NCBI RefSeq assembly: GCF_907164905.1
Contig: NZ_CAJRAF010000002.1
Span: 3,744,001-3,808,000, forward strand
DNA length: 64,000 bases
Reading direction: 5' to 3'
From: Dyadobacter sp. CECT 9275
Lineage (GTDB): Bacteria > Bacteroidota > Bacteroidia > Cytophagales > Spirosomataceae
In this document: one piece after another, positions 16,625 to 26,015 of the stretch
Position numbering within the stretch: position 1 is the stretch's first letter
Layout: each line of letters starts with the position of its first letter
Program-made: the position numbers and the translations under genes
The notes under the pieces: model-generated
What the model was told of the DNA's origin: nothing
Seen by the model: only the letters and a program-made list of their open reading frames with translations
Database searches by the model: none

Positions 16625-17668
16625 ATGAAATTCAATGAAAAAACATTAACCCTCGCCCGAGAATCTCGCGGGTATACTCAAAAGCAACTTTCTGAAAAAT
16701 CAGGGGTTGCCCAAGGCACTATTTCCAAAATTGAACTAGGCCAGCTCTCTGCGCCTGAATATTTAATAGAACTATTTAGTAAGGCACTAAACTATCCAGT
16801 CGATTTTTTTGCTCAGGAGCCTTACTTCTATGTTCGAGGACATTACCGGTCAAAACAGTCCATATCAGATAAAGCATCAAAGATGTATTTGGCCAAAATG
16901 ACCATTGTTGAACGCATTTTTACGACTTTACAGACTGCCGTCGAGCTGCCGGAGCCTAATGTGCCCAGTTGGGATATTGATGTAGATGGCGGCAATCCAG
17001 CTATGGCCGCTTTATTTGTTAGGGATAAATGGAAAATACCCAAAGGCCGCATCAACAACTTAACTGAATTGGTTGAAGACAATGGAATTTTAGTGATGCT
17101 ACTTGATCTTGGTGAAAAGGATGGTTTTAGCACATACTCAGACATTAAGTACCCTGTCATATTCCTTAACAACAGACGAACCTCAGACCGGCTTAGATTT
17201 ACACTTGCCCACGAGCTGGGGCACTTAGTGTTACACTGGGGCAAGAAGGATCATGGCCGTGACGAAGAGCAGGAAGCACACGAATTTGCAAGCGAACTAC
17301 TAATGCCAAGCCAAGACATAAAGCCGTATTTGAACAAGCTCAATTCTAGCACATTGACTGATCTAAAAAGGTACTGGAAAACATCAATGGCTTCTATCGC
17401 CCGAAAAGCAAAAGATTTGGGTACAATAACCCAAGACCAATATTATTATATGATGAAGGGCTTTTCAGCCAATGGTTACCGTACTTTCGGTGAGCCGGAA
17501 CTATTTGAGCCTGAAAAACCAACAATTTTGAGTGATATCGTTGAACTGTACCTCAATGATCTGAATTACACGAAACAAGAATTGGCAAGCCTTTTGCACC
17601 TTTCAATGGACGACCTCGACGAATTGCTTTTTAACAAGGCGAAACTCTTTCAGATATCAAGAAATTAA
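16625..17668 (+). CDS. XRE-family HTH protein with ImmA/IrrE (DUF955) metallopeptidase domain
   Basis: A 347-residue regulator-protease. The HTH_3 domain (1-62) includes GYTQKQLSEKSGVAQGTISK. The zinc peptidase domain includes the HELGH motif (196-200) and a downstream EAHEFASELLMP block supplying the third ligand. A C-terminal helical region (about 275-347) has a second HTH-like stretch (YTKQELASLLHLSMDDLDELL). Proteins of this type cleave a partner repressor or act as antitoxins. It lies 2 bp behind the unknown 209-residue gene. The stop codon is embedded in a hairpin terminator. Confidence 0.88.
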   Translation: MKFNEKTLTLARESRGYTQKQLSEKSGVAQGTISKIELGQLSAPEYLIELFSKALNYPVDFFAQEPYFYVRGHYRSKQSISDKASKMYLAKMTIVERIFTTLQTAVELPEPNVPSWDIDVDGGNPAMAALFVRDKWKIPKGRINNLTELVEDNGILVMLLDLGEKDGFSTYSDIKYPVIFLNNRRTSDRLRFTLAHELGHLVLHWGKKDHGRDEEQEAHEFASELLMPSQDIKPYLNKLNSSTLTDLKRYWKTSMASIARKAKDLGTITQDQYYYMMKGFSANGYRTFGEPELFEPEKPTILSDIVELYLNDLNYTKQELASLLHLSMDDLDELLFNKAKLFQISRN

Positions 17669-17687
17669 GCCCCTAAATGGGGCTTAA
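17665..17687. terminator. Bidirectional hairpin terminator between convergent genes
   Basis: TTAAGCCCC (17665-17673), loop TAAAT, GGGGCTTAA (17679-17687): a perfect 9-bp stem. It overlaps the TAA of the XRE-ImmA gene and ends one base before the convergent gene at 17688. Confidence 0.75.
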
Positions 17688-18164
17688 TTAATATGGTAGG
17701 TAGTCATCATATGCCCACCAACATACCTTGAAGGTAACTAGCACTTCATCACGATTTTCATCTAGCATATAAAAACCCGGCTGATAATCTCCATCATCAA
17801 TGCTATTGTAGGTTGCAGATGCCTGCTTTTCACCATCCTCTTTACTTGATAGCACTTGTAAAGGCCTATCATCTTGTGGCATAGAGTCGATAACGTTGTT
17901 CCAAACAACTGGTCTTATTACTCGCCTGTCATCTAATATCTCATCAACTTCAAACTTGGAAAGAAATTTAATCTTAGTAAAATATTCATCCCAGTACGCA
18001 GGACTAGACTGCGGGTTTGTCTTGTCTTCATAAAGAAAAAACCGCCATACTTCCCCACTTTCGTCCAAATGTTTCACCGAATTTTCCACCAAAATCGAAG
18101 CTGGTCTTTTTTGCAGGTAGTTATATAGGGGACACCTTAACGGAAAATTAATGCATCCCTGCAT
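17688..18164 (-). CDS. Uncharacterised acidic protein
   Basis: About 158 residues from the ATG at 18164 (a TTG at 18182 would add six). No family recognised. It is rich in Trp, Tyr and acidic residues, with blocks such as GEVWRFFLYEDKT, PAYWDEYFTKIKFLSKFEVDEIL and a C terminus VTFKVCWWAYDDYLPY. No signal peptide or TM. It is convergent with the XRE-ImmA operon, so it is probably a separate transcription unit of the accessory block. Confidence 0.6.
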   Translation of the reverse strand: MQGCINFPLRCPLYNYLQKRPASILVENSVKHLDESGEVWRFFLYEDKTNPQSSPAYWDEYFTKIKFLSKFEVDEILDDRRVIRPVVWNNVIDSMPQDDRPLQVLSSKEDGEKQASATYNSIDDGDYQPGFYMLDENRDEVLVTFKVCWWAYDDYLPY

Positions 18165-18392
18165 TTCTGAATAAAAAAGCAAAAAAAGCGGACTATAATC
18201 TAATTATAGCGACAGCAATAAGGCAAAGTAGTCAGAGATCTCACCAGCTAATCGAGTTTGAAAAGTAATCCTTAAATCGGTTTGGCCTCAAAGTATTTGC
18301 GGGCAAAGTAGTTATCCTGATTTTGAAGGTTTCAGATCGTGTTGTTTGGATATGTTATCCAGCCCTTATGATTGCTGCTTTTCATCAATCTC

Positions 18393-19079
18393 TTATTTCA
18401 AACTTTGGTCACCTAGTACCGTAAAAAGCAGATTGCTTAGAAATAAGGCTGTGTAGTCTTTCTGGCCCAACGCACCAACGTCTGTCAGCTTGGGAAGATA
18501 GTTGCTGAAAAACTGCTGAAAATGCGATGTCTCTATCAAGGTGCTGCTCAGGGACCTGGGATACTGATAGTCAGGATTATATTCTGTGACGACCTCGGCA
18601 ATTTTAGCACACAAGTCTTTATAGGGTTTAAAAACCTCTGACTTATTGATCTCTTTAACTTCCTTTACCAGGTACACTTTACTGCTTTCCGAAATGATGA
18701 TCTGGTTGAGGTACCTTTTATTGTAATCCATCATGCCACTACTTTCTGGAAGTTCCTGGGTGAGCAGCTCGATAATGGTCTTCAATTTTTCTTTCGGATC
18801 CGTCATATTCTGCAGTCTAAACATGACCAGAAACTCCATGTAGCTCCAATACCAGTTCAATATGTAAAGTAGTAAGCGGTGTTTGTTTTCAAAGTACCGG
18901 TAAATTGTCGCTTCGGTCGTATTGACCTCTAACGCAAGCTTTTTGAATGTAAAATGCTCAAAGCCAAGTTCATAAATCAGGTCTATCGCGCTTTTTATCA
19001 ATCGTTTACCAAGCTCACTGCTTTCAGGGTCCCGCAGGTAGACTTTTTCGTTTAAGTGAAAGCTTAGATGAAAATTCAT
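18393..19079 (-). CDS. TetR/AcrR-family transcriptional regulator
   Basis: About 228 residues from the ATG at 19079 (a TTG three codons upstream is less likely). The N-terminal TetR HTH includes LIKSAIDLIYELGFEHFTFKKLA and TTEATIYRYFENKHRLLLYIL. The rest is a helical ligand-binding domain rich in aromatic residues (NWYWSYMEFLVMF). It is divergent from the ABC/HlyD/TolC export operon, with a palindrome between them, so it most likely represses that operon and itself. Ligand unknown. Confidence 0.87.
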   Translation of the reverse strand: MNFHLSFHLNEKVYLRDPESSELGKRLIKSAIDLIYELGFEHFTFKKLALEVNTTEATIYRYFENKHRLLLYILNWYWSYMEFLVMFRLQNMTDPKEKLKTIIELLTQELPESSGMMDYNKRYLNQIIISESSKVYLVKEVKEINKSEVFKPYKDLCAKIAEVVTEYNPDYQYPRSLSSTLIETSHFQQFFSNYLPKLTDVGALGQKDYTALFLSNLLFTVLGDQSLK

Positions 19080-19158
19080 ATCGAGCAAAATTTGAAATTA
19101 GTGTAACACAAGCTAAAAATAGCTTTTGTATTGCAAATAGTTAAATAAATATTTAAAC

Positions 19159-19198
19159 AATAGTAATACTACTATTTAAATTAGTAACAGTATATTTG
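19159..19198 (+). promoter_or_regulatory. Probable TetR operator and promoter of the export operon
   Basis: A palindrome, AATAGTA-ATAC-TACTATT (19159-19176), sits 14 bp upstream of a TATATTTG (19191-19198) that fits the TAnnTTTG -7 element, 22 bp before the ABC gene ATG. A repressor bound there would block the upstream promoter half. It is within the divergent TetR-export intergenic region. Confidence 0.5.
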
Positions 19199-19220
19199 CA
19201 TAAAATAGAATGATAAGACA

Positions 19221-20906
19221 ATGGAGAAAATAAAGCCCTTTAAACGGCTATGGGACTTAATCTTAACAGACAGGTCCGATATTGGATCGATCTACTTCTA
19301 TGCAATATTGAGCGGAGTAGTCAATTTAAGCCTACCACTTGGTATTCAAGCTATTATCAGCTTTGTCCTGGGGGCCTCGATGGTCACTTCCATTTATGTA
19401 TTGATTACGTTAGTCGTAATCGGGGTGGCCGCTGTCGGCCTGATGCAGATCAATCAAATGAAGATCATTGAAAAAATACAGCAAAAGATTTTCACGCGTT
19501 ATGCTTTTGAATTCGCTGACAAAATCCCCCGGTTCGACCTGATAAAAACGGACGGGTTCTATCTGCCGGAAAAAGTGAACCGGTTTTTCGATGTATTGAG
19601 CGTACATAAAGGTATCTCCAAACTATTACTTGAAGTCCCTATTGCCAGTATCCAGATCGTTTTCGGTCTGGCCTTACTGTCAATTTACCATCCTTTCTTC
19701 ATTCTTTTTGGACTATCCCTGCTATTGGTGCTTTCGCTGATTTTCCGACTAACGGGCGCAAACGGTTTAAAGACTTCCCTGCAAGAGAGCGTCAATAAGT
19801 ACAAGACCGTCGGCTGGCTTGAAGAAATGGCAAGAATTAACAATCCCTTTAAGCTTGCCTATGATGCCCATTTCAATTTGACTAGGACCGATACGAACGT
19901 AAGCAAGTACCTGCAATCGCGTACAGACCATTTCGGTGTGTTACTTTTTCAATATAAAACACTCATGATCACCAAAGTGGCCATCACCTTGGCGATGCTG
20001 GCAGGAGGCTCTTACCTTTTGCTCGAACAGGAAATCAATGTTGGTGAATTCATTGCGGCTGAAATCGTGGTGTTGACCGTGATCAATGCAGTTGAGAAAT
20101 TGATCATCAATTTAGATAGTGTATACGATGTGGTCACTGGCCTGGAAAAGCTTGCGACCATTACTGAAAACCTCTCTGAACAAACGGGAAGCATTACTTT
20201 GGACTCAGTTGAAAAAGGCATCGGCATTGATCTGATTGATTTTTCTTTTGCATTCCCCAGCGGTAAGACAATATTCAGCGGTGTCAACATTCATATTCCA
20301 TCAGGGAGCCTGGTAGGCGTATATGCAACCGGCATGTCAGGCAAATCCACTTTCTTAAAGATACTCGCCGGACACTTTCAGCAATTCTCCGGCTCTTTAC
20401 TGATCAATAAGGTGCCCCTCAGAAATTACCGGTTGCCGTCGCTTCGCAAAAGACTAAGTCTGTACCTGAATGAAAAGGATATATTTATCGGATCGGTTCT
20501 GGAAAATATTCTTGTGGGCCGAAACCATATCAGCTCGCAGGAAATAGTAAATCTGGCCGAGAAGACCGGCCTTTCTGGATTTTTGGACGCATTGCCTGAA
20601 GGGTTTGAAACCCAGGTAGCCCCCAACGGCAAGAACCTGCCAAGTCAATATGTCAAACGCATTTCCCTGCTCAGGGCTTTGCTGGACAATCCGCTCCTTT
20701 TACTACTGGAAGATCCCTGGGAGGGCATGGGCGGACCTGAAAAGCAGAAAATGATGGGGTACTTGGCCAGTAAACGCGGCCAGTCCACGGTAGTTATTGC
20801 AAGCAGTGACCCCGGATTTCTAGCACAGTGCGACTACCATATTGTACTCAGTAACGCAACAGCCACTATAACACCAAACGTAGAAGATGGATCCGCTTTC
20901 TTATAA
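19221..20906 (+). CDS. ABC transporter (TM plus nucleotide-binding domain) with degenerate ATPase motifs
   Basis: A 561-residue half-transporter of the type I secretion/ABCB layout: TM domain about 20-300, NBD about 335-550. It is joined to HlyD and TolC genes, so it should energise export across both membranes. The NBD fold is recognisable but the key motifs are altered. Walker A is ATGMSGKST (369-377; first Gly is Ala). The Q-loop Gln is Asn417. The signature LSGGQ reads LPSQY (473-477). Walker B/catalytic DE reads ED (497-498). The switch His is Ser (IASSDPG). There is no C39 peptidase domain. Whether it hydrolyses ATP is doubtful. Overlaps the next gene by 20 bases. Confidence 0.85.
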   Translation: MEKIKPFKRLWDLILTDRSDIGSIYFYAILSGVVNLSLPLGIQAIISFVLGASMVTSIYVLITLVVIGVAAVGLMQINQMKIIEKIQQKIFTRYAFEFADKIPRFDLIKTDGFYLPEKVNRFFDVLSVHKGISKLLLEVPIASIQIVFGLALLSIYHPFFILFGLSLLLVLSLIFRLTGANGLKTSLQESVNKYKTVGWLEEMARINNPFKLAYDAHFNLTRTDTNVSKYLQSRTDHFGVLLFQYKTLMITKVAITLAMLAGGSYLLLEQEINVGEFIAAEIVVLTVINAVEKLIINLDSVYDVVTGLEKLATITENLSEQTGSITLDSVEKGIGIDLIDFSFAFPSGKTIFSGVNIHIPSGSLVGVYATGMSGKSTFLKILAGHFQQFSGSLLINKVPLRNYRLPSLRKRLSLYLNEKDIFIGSVLENILVGRNHISSQEIVNLAEKTGLSGFLDALPEGFETQVAPNGKNLPSQYVKRISLLRALLDNPLLLLLEDPWEGMGGPEKQKMMGYLASKRGQSTVVIASSDPGFLAQCDYHIVLSNATATITPNVEDGSAFL

Positions 20907-22221
20907 AATCCCGCTCAAATCCCTGGATACCATTTACCTGCAGGACCAGGAAAGCAAGGTCAGGTATTGGTTTTACGGCATCGTTATCCTGCTGGGACTG
21001 ACGCTGTTTTTACCATGGACACAGAACATCAAGGCCCGGGGCGACATTACTTCGCTTTACCAGGAACAGCGCCCTCAAAACATTAACTCCCCTATTCCGG
21101 GTAAAATCGTCAGATGGGCTGTCAAGGAAGGGGACTTCGTAAAAAAAGGCGACACGATCTTGCAAATCTCGGAGATCAAAGAAGACTATCTGGACCCCAA
21201 TCTGGTCAGCCGTACCCAGCAGCAGGTGGAAGCAAAAAAAGGTGCAATCAATTTCTATAAAGGAAAAGCGGCCACCTCCGTCTCGCAGATGGAAGCCCTC
21301 AGCTCCGCGCAAACTTTTAAGATCAGTCAACTTGAAAACAAGCTGGGCCAGCTTAACAACAAGCTCACAGGCGAGCAGGCTGAGCTGGAAGCCATCACCA
21401 ATGAATTTAACCTGACCAAAGATCAGTACGAGCGCCAGCAGAAAATGTTCGAGCAGGGGCTGGTTTCACAGACTCAGCTCCAGCAGCGCAACACCACGTT
21501 TCAGAATGCGTTGGCTAAAAAAATAGCTGCCGAGAATAAGATAGCACAGACCAGGCAGGAGATGCTCATTGTAAAGATCGAACAAAACGGCGTGCAGCAG
21601 GAATATACCGAAAAGATCAGCAAGGCAGAAGGCGACCGGTTGCAGAGCCTGAGCAATATCGCATCCGGACAGGGGGAAATGGCCAAACTGGAAAACCAGG
21701 TTGCCAACTACACCATTCGAAATGGCATGTATGTTATCCTGGCCCCGCAGGATGGCCAGATCGTCCAGGCAAATAAGGCGGGTATTGGGGAGATACTCAA
21801 AGACGGGGAACGTATCACGGTGATCGTTCCGACACGGGTAAACTATGCGGTGGAAATGTATGTGCGCCCGGTAGACTTGCCGCTGGTCAGCACCGGGCAA
21901 AAAGTCAGGTTCATGTTTGATGGCTTCCCCGCTATCATATTCAGCGGCTGGCCCCAGAACAGTTACGGGACCTTTGGCGGAAAGGTGGTCGCATTCGAGC
22001 ACACGATCAGCACCAATGGGATGTTCAGGGTGCTTGTGGCCGAAGATGCCACTGACCGGCCCTGGCCGCAGCAACTGAAACTGGGAACAGGGGCGCAAGG
22101 GATTGCCCTTCTGAAAGACGTCCCCCTTTGGTACGAGCTATGGCGTAACATCAACGGATTCCCACCGGATTATTACACTTTGAAGGAGCCCGGGTCCAAA
22201 GGTTCGGGTAAAGAAAAATAA
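20887..22221 (+). CDS. HlyD-family membrane-fusion protein
   Basis: A 444-residue periplasmic adaptor. A single N-terminal TM (about 27-45, YWFYGIVILLGLTLFLPW) is followed by a lipoyl half (INSPIPGKIVRWAVKEGDFVKKGDTIL). A long coiled-coil hairpin (about 110-290, Gln/Glu/Lys-rich) comes next, then the second lipoyl half (YVILAPQDGQIVQANKAGIGEIL) and a beta-barrel. This is the HlyD/type I secretion adaptor form rather than an RND adaptor. It begins inside the ABC gene and ends 14 bp before the TolC gene. Confidence 0.9.
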   Translation: MDPLSYKIPLKSLDTIYLQDQESKVRYWFYGIVILLGLTLFLPWTQNIKARGDITSLYQEQRPQNINSPIPGKIVRWAVKEGDFVKKGDTILQISEIKEDYLDPNLVSRTQQQVEAKKGAINFYKGKAATSVSQMEALSSAQTFKISQLENKLGQLNNKLTGEQAELEAITNEFNLTKDQYERQQKMFEQGLVSQTQLQQRNTTFQNALAKKIAAENKIAQTRQEMLIVKIEQNGVQQEYTEKISKAEGDRLQSLSNIASGQGEMAKLENQVANYTIRNGMYVILAPQDGQIVQANKAGIGEILKDGERITVIVPTRVNYAVEMYVRPVDLPLVSTGQKVRFMFDGFPAIIFSGWPQNSYGTFGGKVVAFEHTISTNGMFRVLVAEDATDRPWPQQLKLGTGAQGIALLKDVPLWYELWRNINGFPPDYYTLKEPGSKGSGKEK

Positions 22222-22235
22222 AATGAGGCTGAATT

Positions 22236-23651
22236 ATGAGAAGCTTGGCAATACAATTAGGCCTTCTGGTTGGGCTGACGGTTTTAACCCCGGCGAAATC
22301 GCAGGATTCTACCAAAACATTAAATGCGGCGCAAGTCATGGAGCTGGTGCGAAAGTTTCACCCAGTGGCCATACAGGCTGGTATCCATATTGATAAGGCC
22401 CAGGCCGACCTGTTGATCGCCCGCGGCGGGTTTGATCCCATCCTGGGTGCTTACGTATCGCGCAAGCGTTTTGAGGGAACTAATTATTACAACGCGACCT
22501 CGCCCGAAATCACCATTCCTACCTGGTATGGGATCGAAGTGCACAGCGGCGTAGATAACTACACCGGGGAGCGGCTCGACCCGACGATAACCAAAGGACA
22601 ATCGGCTTTCCTGGGTGTGAGCGTTCCCCTGGCACGGGACCTGGTCATGGACAAGCGGCGGGCATTCTTGAAGCAAGCCCGCATTTTCAGGTCCCTGGCT
22701 GATACCGAGCAAAAACTGGTGCTGAATGATTTGTTGATGGATACCATGGATGCGTATTGGCAGTGGGTCGGTTACTACAATCAGTCTCTGATTGTTAAGG
22801 CTAATGTTGAAATCAACACGCAGCGGCTTGATTTTGTCCGCAAGTCGCTGCTCAATGGCGAGCGTGCTGCCATTGACACCATTGAAACATTGGCCCAGTT
22901 ACAGAGCTTTCAATATCAACAAAATCAGTATCAGCTTGAATTTCGCAATGCAGGTCTGCGGCTTTCTGCGTTTCTATGGAATGATGCGGGCGAGCCATTT
23001 ACGCTGCCTGAAGCGGTTGTACCTCCCGCCGACTGGGACAATGAACAAAACATAAAAGACTTCGAGCTAGACCTGTCCAGTCTGCTTTTGACGGCCGCAC
23101 AAACACATCCTGAAATGCGTAGTTATGATTTTAAGCTACGTGCCCTGGACATTGAAAAAAAGCTCAAATTCCAACAACTTTTACCAAAAGCCGATTTCCG
23201 ATACAACCACCTGAGCAAAGGGTATAATGCACTGGCAAGCGCCGGAGAGTACGCAATTTTTGATAACAACTACCAGTACGGATTCAAGTTTGAAATACCC
23301 CTGCGGCTTTCAGCAGGACGCGGGGAATACAAGAAGGCGCAGCTCAAAATCCAGGAGACCAGGCTGGGACGAATGCAAAAACAGCTGGAGCTGGAAGTGA
23401 AAGTCAGACAATACTACAATGAGTTTAATGCGCTTAGGCAGCAGATCAGCCTGCAAAATTTGAACTATGCAAACTACCAGCAACTGGTGAAGGCCGAAGA
23501 AGTTCGGTTTTCCAATGGTGAAAGCTCGTTATTCCTGATCAACAGCCGTGAAAATAAAGCGCTGGAAGCCCGGCAAAAACTCATCGAGCTGAAAACGAAA
23601 TATTTTAAAATAGCATATGCTCTCCAATGGAGTGCGGGATTGCTGGACTAA
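22236..23651 (+). CDS. TolC-family outer-membrane protein of the export operon
   Basis: A 471-residue outer-membrane channel. The signal peptide is MRSLAIQLGLLVGLTVLTPAKSQ. Helical TolC repeats contain typical segments such as NGERAAIDTIETLAQLQSFQYQ (about 205-226) and NGESSLFLINSRENKALEARQKLIELK (about 427-453). It completes a three-component exporter with the preceding ABC and HlyD genes. No substrate gene with an obvious C-terminal secretion signal or double-Gly leader is adjacent. Confidence 0.9.
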   Translation: MRSLAIQLGLLVGLTVLTPAKSQDSTKTLNAAQVMELVRKFHPVAIQAGIHIDKAQADLLIARGGFDPILGAYVSRKRFEGTNYYNATSPEITIPTWYGIEVHSGVDNYTGERLDPTITKGQSAFLGVSVPLARDLVMDKRRAFLKQARIFRSLADTEQKLVLNDLLMDTMDAYWQWVGYYNQSLIVKANVEINTQRLDFVRKSLLNGERAAIDTIETLAQLQSFQYQQNQYQLEFRNAGLRLSAFLWNDAGEPFTLPEAVVPPADWDNEQNIKDFELDLSSLLLTAAQTHPEMRSYDFKLRALDIEKKLKFQQLLPKADFRYNHLSKGYNALASAGEYAIFDNNYQYGFKFEIPLRLSAGRGEYKKAQLKIQETRLGRMQKQLELEVKVRQYYNEFNALRQQISLQNLNYANYQQLVKAEEVRFSNGESSLFLINSRENKALEARQKLIELKTKYFKIAYALQWSAGLLD

Positions 23652-23962
23652 ACAATTCTAAAATCTAAACAAACATCAAGATTAAATACTGCCCGGTGGT
23701 TATTGCCCGGTAGCCCAGAGTCGAAGGATGTAATACAAAGTGCCGGTCAGCCACGGCTACCAATATATGCTTTGTAGCTGGCACATTTTAATTTTCTAGA
23801 ATAATGGTGGTGATAATGGTGTGCGTTGTTGGCGTTTTGCACCCGTATGCCCTCTCCCAATCTGGAGATTCGGCCGGCCAAACGTTTCTTGTTTTGATCA
23901 GACCACATAAGACTGCCTACTAAACTGTGCTAAGTATACAATCAACTTAAAACGAAAGCCAC
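23652..23962. other. Intergenic region after the export operon with a weak terminator
   Basis: About 310 bp without a gene, between a rightward operon and a leftward one. An imperfect hairpin CCA(cg)GCTAC ... GTAGCTGG (23751-23781), followed by a T-rich stretch, could terminate the export operon. TGCCCGGT occurs twice at 23693 and 23704. Nothing else recognised. Confidence 0.35.
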
Positions 23963-24790
23963 TTACCTGATATGGTATACGAGTAAGGGCAGACGCGTTT
24001 CCACAACCAATCTTTTTGTCATACTTGGATTTGTGATATACTGTTCTAAAAAGCCTCTTTCACGGGTAGAAACAACTAATAAGTCAGCGCCTTCCTGGTA
24101 ACAATACCTTCTAATACCCTCAATAAAATTTATATCCTGTGCGATAACAACGTCCATATCTGCTATATCGAGCTCCTGGATGTTTCTTAGCATATGCTCT
24201 TCATTTGTATGGCTCCCAAGCTGGTGGAACGGATTAATGTGAACCAGGATAAGTTTGGCACCAAGCTGCTTTGCCAGCGCCTTTATCTGATGCAAAATCT
24301 CAGTTTCTCGCGGGTCAAACCGCGTAGCATATACAATATTTTTAAACTCCTTTACTGTAGCCTGGGGCGGGATAACCAAGACAGGACAGAGCGCATCCAA
24401 CGCAACACGGGCTGACAAACTGCCGATCAGTTTATCCATAAATGTCCCCTGCCCTGTCCGGCCAATGACAATCAGATCAGCATTGATCTCATCTGCCTGC
24501 CGCAATATCGCAGTCTGGACCGCATCCGACTCCCAAATACCGTGCACCTGATATCCTTCTGACTGAACGCCAGCTACATATTCGTCCAGTTGCTGCTTGT
24601 ACGAGTTTTCCAATTCGTTGAAAATTACACGCGTACCCTCTGTGATTGGTATTGCAATGCCCTTATCCGCAGACTGGGAGGTATGCATAATGGCCAATTC
24701 AGCGCCTGTTTTATCCGAAATTACTTTGGCCGCTTTCAGTACTTTTTGTGAATTTTTTGAGAAATCAATAGGGACCAGTATTGTTTTCAT
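23963..24790 (-). CDS. Tandem universal stress protein (UspA family)
   Basis: About 275 residues from the ATG at 24790 (MKTILVPIDFSKNSQ). An earlier in-frame start would reach into the upstream gene region and lacks the family start. Two Usp domains: the first carries the ATP-binding motif GRTGQGTFMDKLIGS; the second (from about 140, NIVYATRFDPRE) has STRERGFLEQYI in place of that motif, so only the first probably binds nucleotide. Lies 66 bp downstream of TerC on the same strand. Confidence 0.9.
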   Translation of the reverse strand: MKTILVPIDFSKNSQKVLKAAKVISDKTGAELAIMHTSQSADKGIAIPITEGTRVIFNELENSYKQQLDEYVAGVQSEGYQVHGIWESDAVQTAILRQADEINADLIVIGRTGQGTFMDKLIGSLSARVALDALCPVLVIPPQATVKEFKNIVYATRFDPRETEILHQIKALAKQLGAKLILVHINPFHQLGSHTNEEHMLRNIQELDIADMDVVIAQDINFIEGIRRYCYQEGADLLVVSTRERGFLEQYITNPSMTKRLVVETRLPLLVYHIR

Positions 24791-24856
24791 AAAGTATTGG
24801 AAATGTTTGATATTGCACGTAAGATAAGCTTGTGGATTACTCGTACTTTTTACCAA

Positions 24857-25609
24857 CTATGATAGCAGGCGATCTTCTGTTTGCTGGTAATGTTCATGGG
24901 TTTTTACCGGAGTGCTTTTTGATTTGTTCATGCGTATCTGAAACACATCAACCAGCAGCGAAAATGCCATAGAGAAGTAAATGTAACCCTTTGGGATTTC
25001 AAGCCCGAAACCCTCACTCACCAACGAAAAGCCAATTAGTAACAAAAATGACAAAGCGAGCATTTTAAATGCGGGATGCCGGTTTACAAAACTAATGATC
25101 GTTTCGGCAGCTACCAGCATCAGTATCACTGTCGCAATAACCGCCACATACATTACCCAAACTTCCCTTACCATACCAATGGCGGTAATTATCGAGTCGA
25201 TGGAAAAAACCATATCCATGATTAGTATCTGCGTAAGGACTTCTACGAATGAGGAAGCTTTTATCTGTTTACTCTGGTCGCCTTCCTCCCCTTCCATTTT
25301 ATGATAAATCTCAGTTGAACTCTTATAAAGCAGAAATAAACCTCCGGCAAGTAGCACCAGCTCTTTACCGGAAAACCCTTCGCCATAAACCACAAATAAG
25401 TCCTTATCAAGCCTCATAATGAGTGAGATGAGAAGCAAAAGCCCAATGCGCATCACACCAGCAAGTACCAGACCGTACTGCCTGGCTTTCATCTGTTGAT
25501 CTGCCGGGAGCTTCGCTGCGATAATAGATATAAAAATGACGTTGTCAATGCCTAGAACCGCTTCCAAAGCGACCAGCGATAACAGTGAAATGATGATTTC
25601 GAATTCCAC
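24857..25609 (-). CDS. TerC-family integral membrane protein
   Basis: A 250-residue membrane protein with about seven TM helices and the family signature LEAVLGIDNVIFISIIAAKLP near the N terminus, repeated as MDMVFSIDSIITAIGMV near residue 130. These acidic residues within TM helices are typical of TerC/Alx proteins, linked to metal (Mn) homeostasis or tellurite resistance. The start is GTG. With the stress protein downstream it may form a two-gene stress unit. Confidence 0.9.
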   Translation of the reverse strand: MEFEIIISLLSLVALEAVLGIDNVIFISIIAAKLPADQQMKARQYGLVLAGVMRIGLLLLISLIMRLDKDLFVVYGEGFSGKELVLLAGGLFLLYKSSTEIYHKMEGEEGDQSKQIKASSFVEVLTQILIMDMVFSIDSIITAIGMVREVWVMYVAVIATVILMLVAAETIISFVNRHPAFKMLALSFLLLIGFSLVSEGFGLEIPKGYIYFSMAFSLLVDVFQIRMNKSKSTPVKTHEHYQQTEDRLLS

Positions 25610-26015
25610 GGATAATGTTGTTTAAGTTTGCCCTTTAAATATGAGTGCGGTCTGAACTGCCTATCAAAGCGAATTTCATCATACTTATCATTGGAAAATC
25701 TAAATCGCGACAAAATGATTACTTCCTGGCCAAACTCGACCCATAAAAACAGGGTATAAGAAAGCTTTGGAACCTATCATGTCTACTTTGCTCTTGTCAA
25801 GATCCAGCAGACTACAAACCATATAAATGCTTGTAGCTTTGCTGATGTTAATGAGCAGAAAATAGCCCAGGAGCGCGTCACGCCATGGAGGTATTCATTG
25901 CAGAACATAAAAATCTGAAATGCCAACCTCAAAACTTTGTGCAAATATTAAATTCATAAAAAATAAACCGAAATCTTCGTTAGAAATACTAGTTAGTATT
26001 CTGAACATCTAGAAC
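25610..26015. other. Intergenic, no feature recognised
   Basis: About 400 bp between TerC and the LRR gene. No ORF with protein-like composition, RNA gene or strong hairpin was seen. It should hold the TerC promoter (just upstream of 25609) and the end of the Fic/LRR transcript. Confidence 0.4.

Noticed and set aside
23751..23781. Riboswitch or small RNA
   Set aside because: Only an imperfect hairpin; no conserved core recognised, so treated as a weak terminator.
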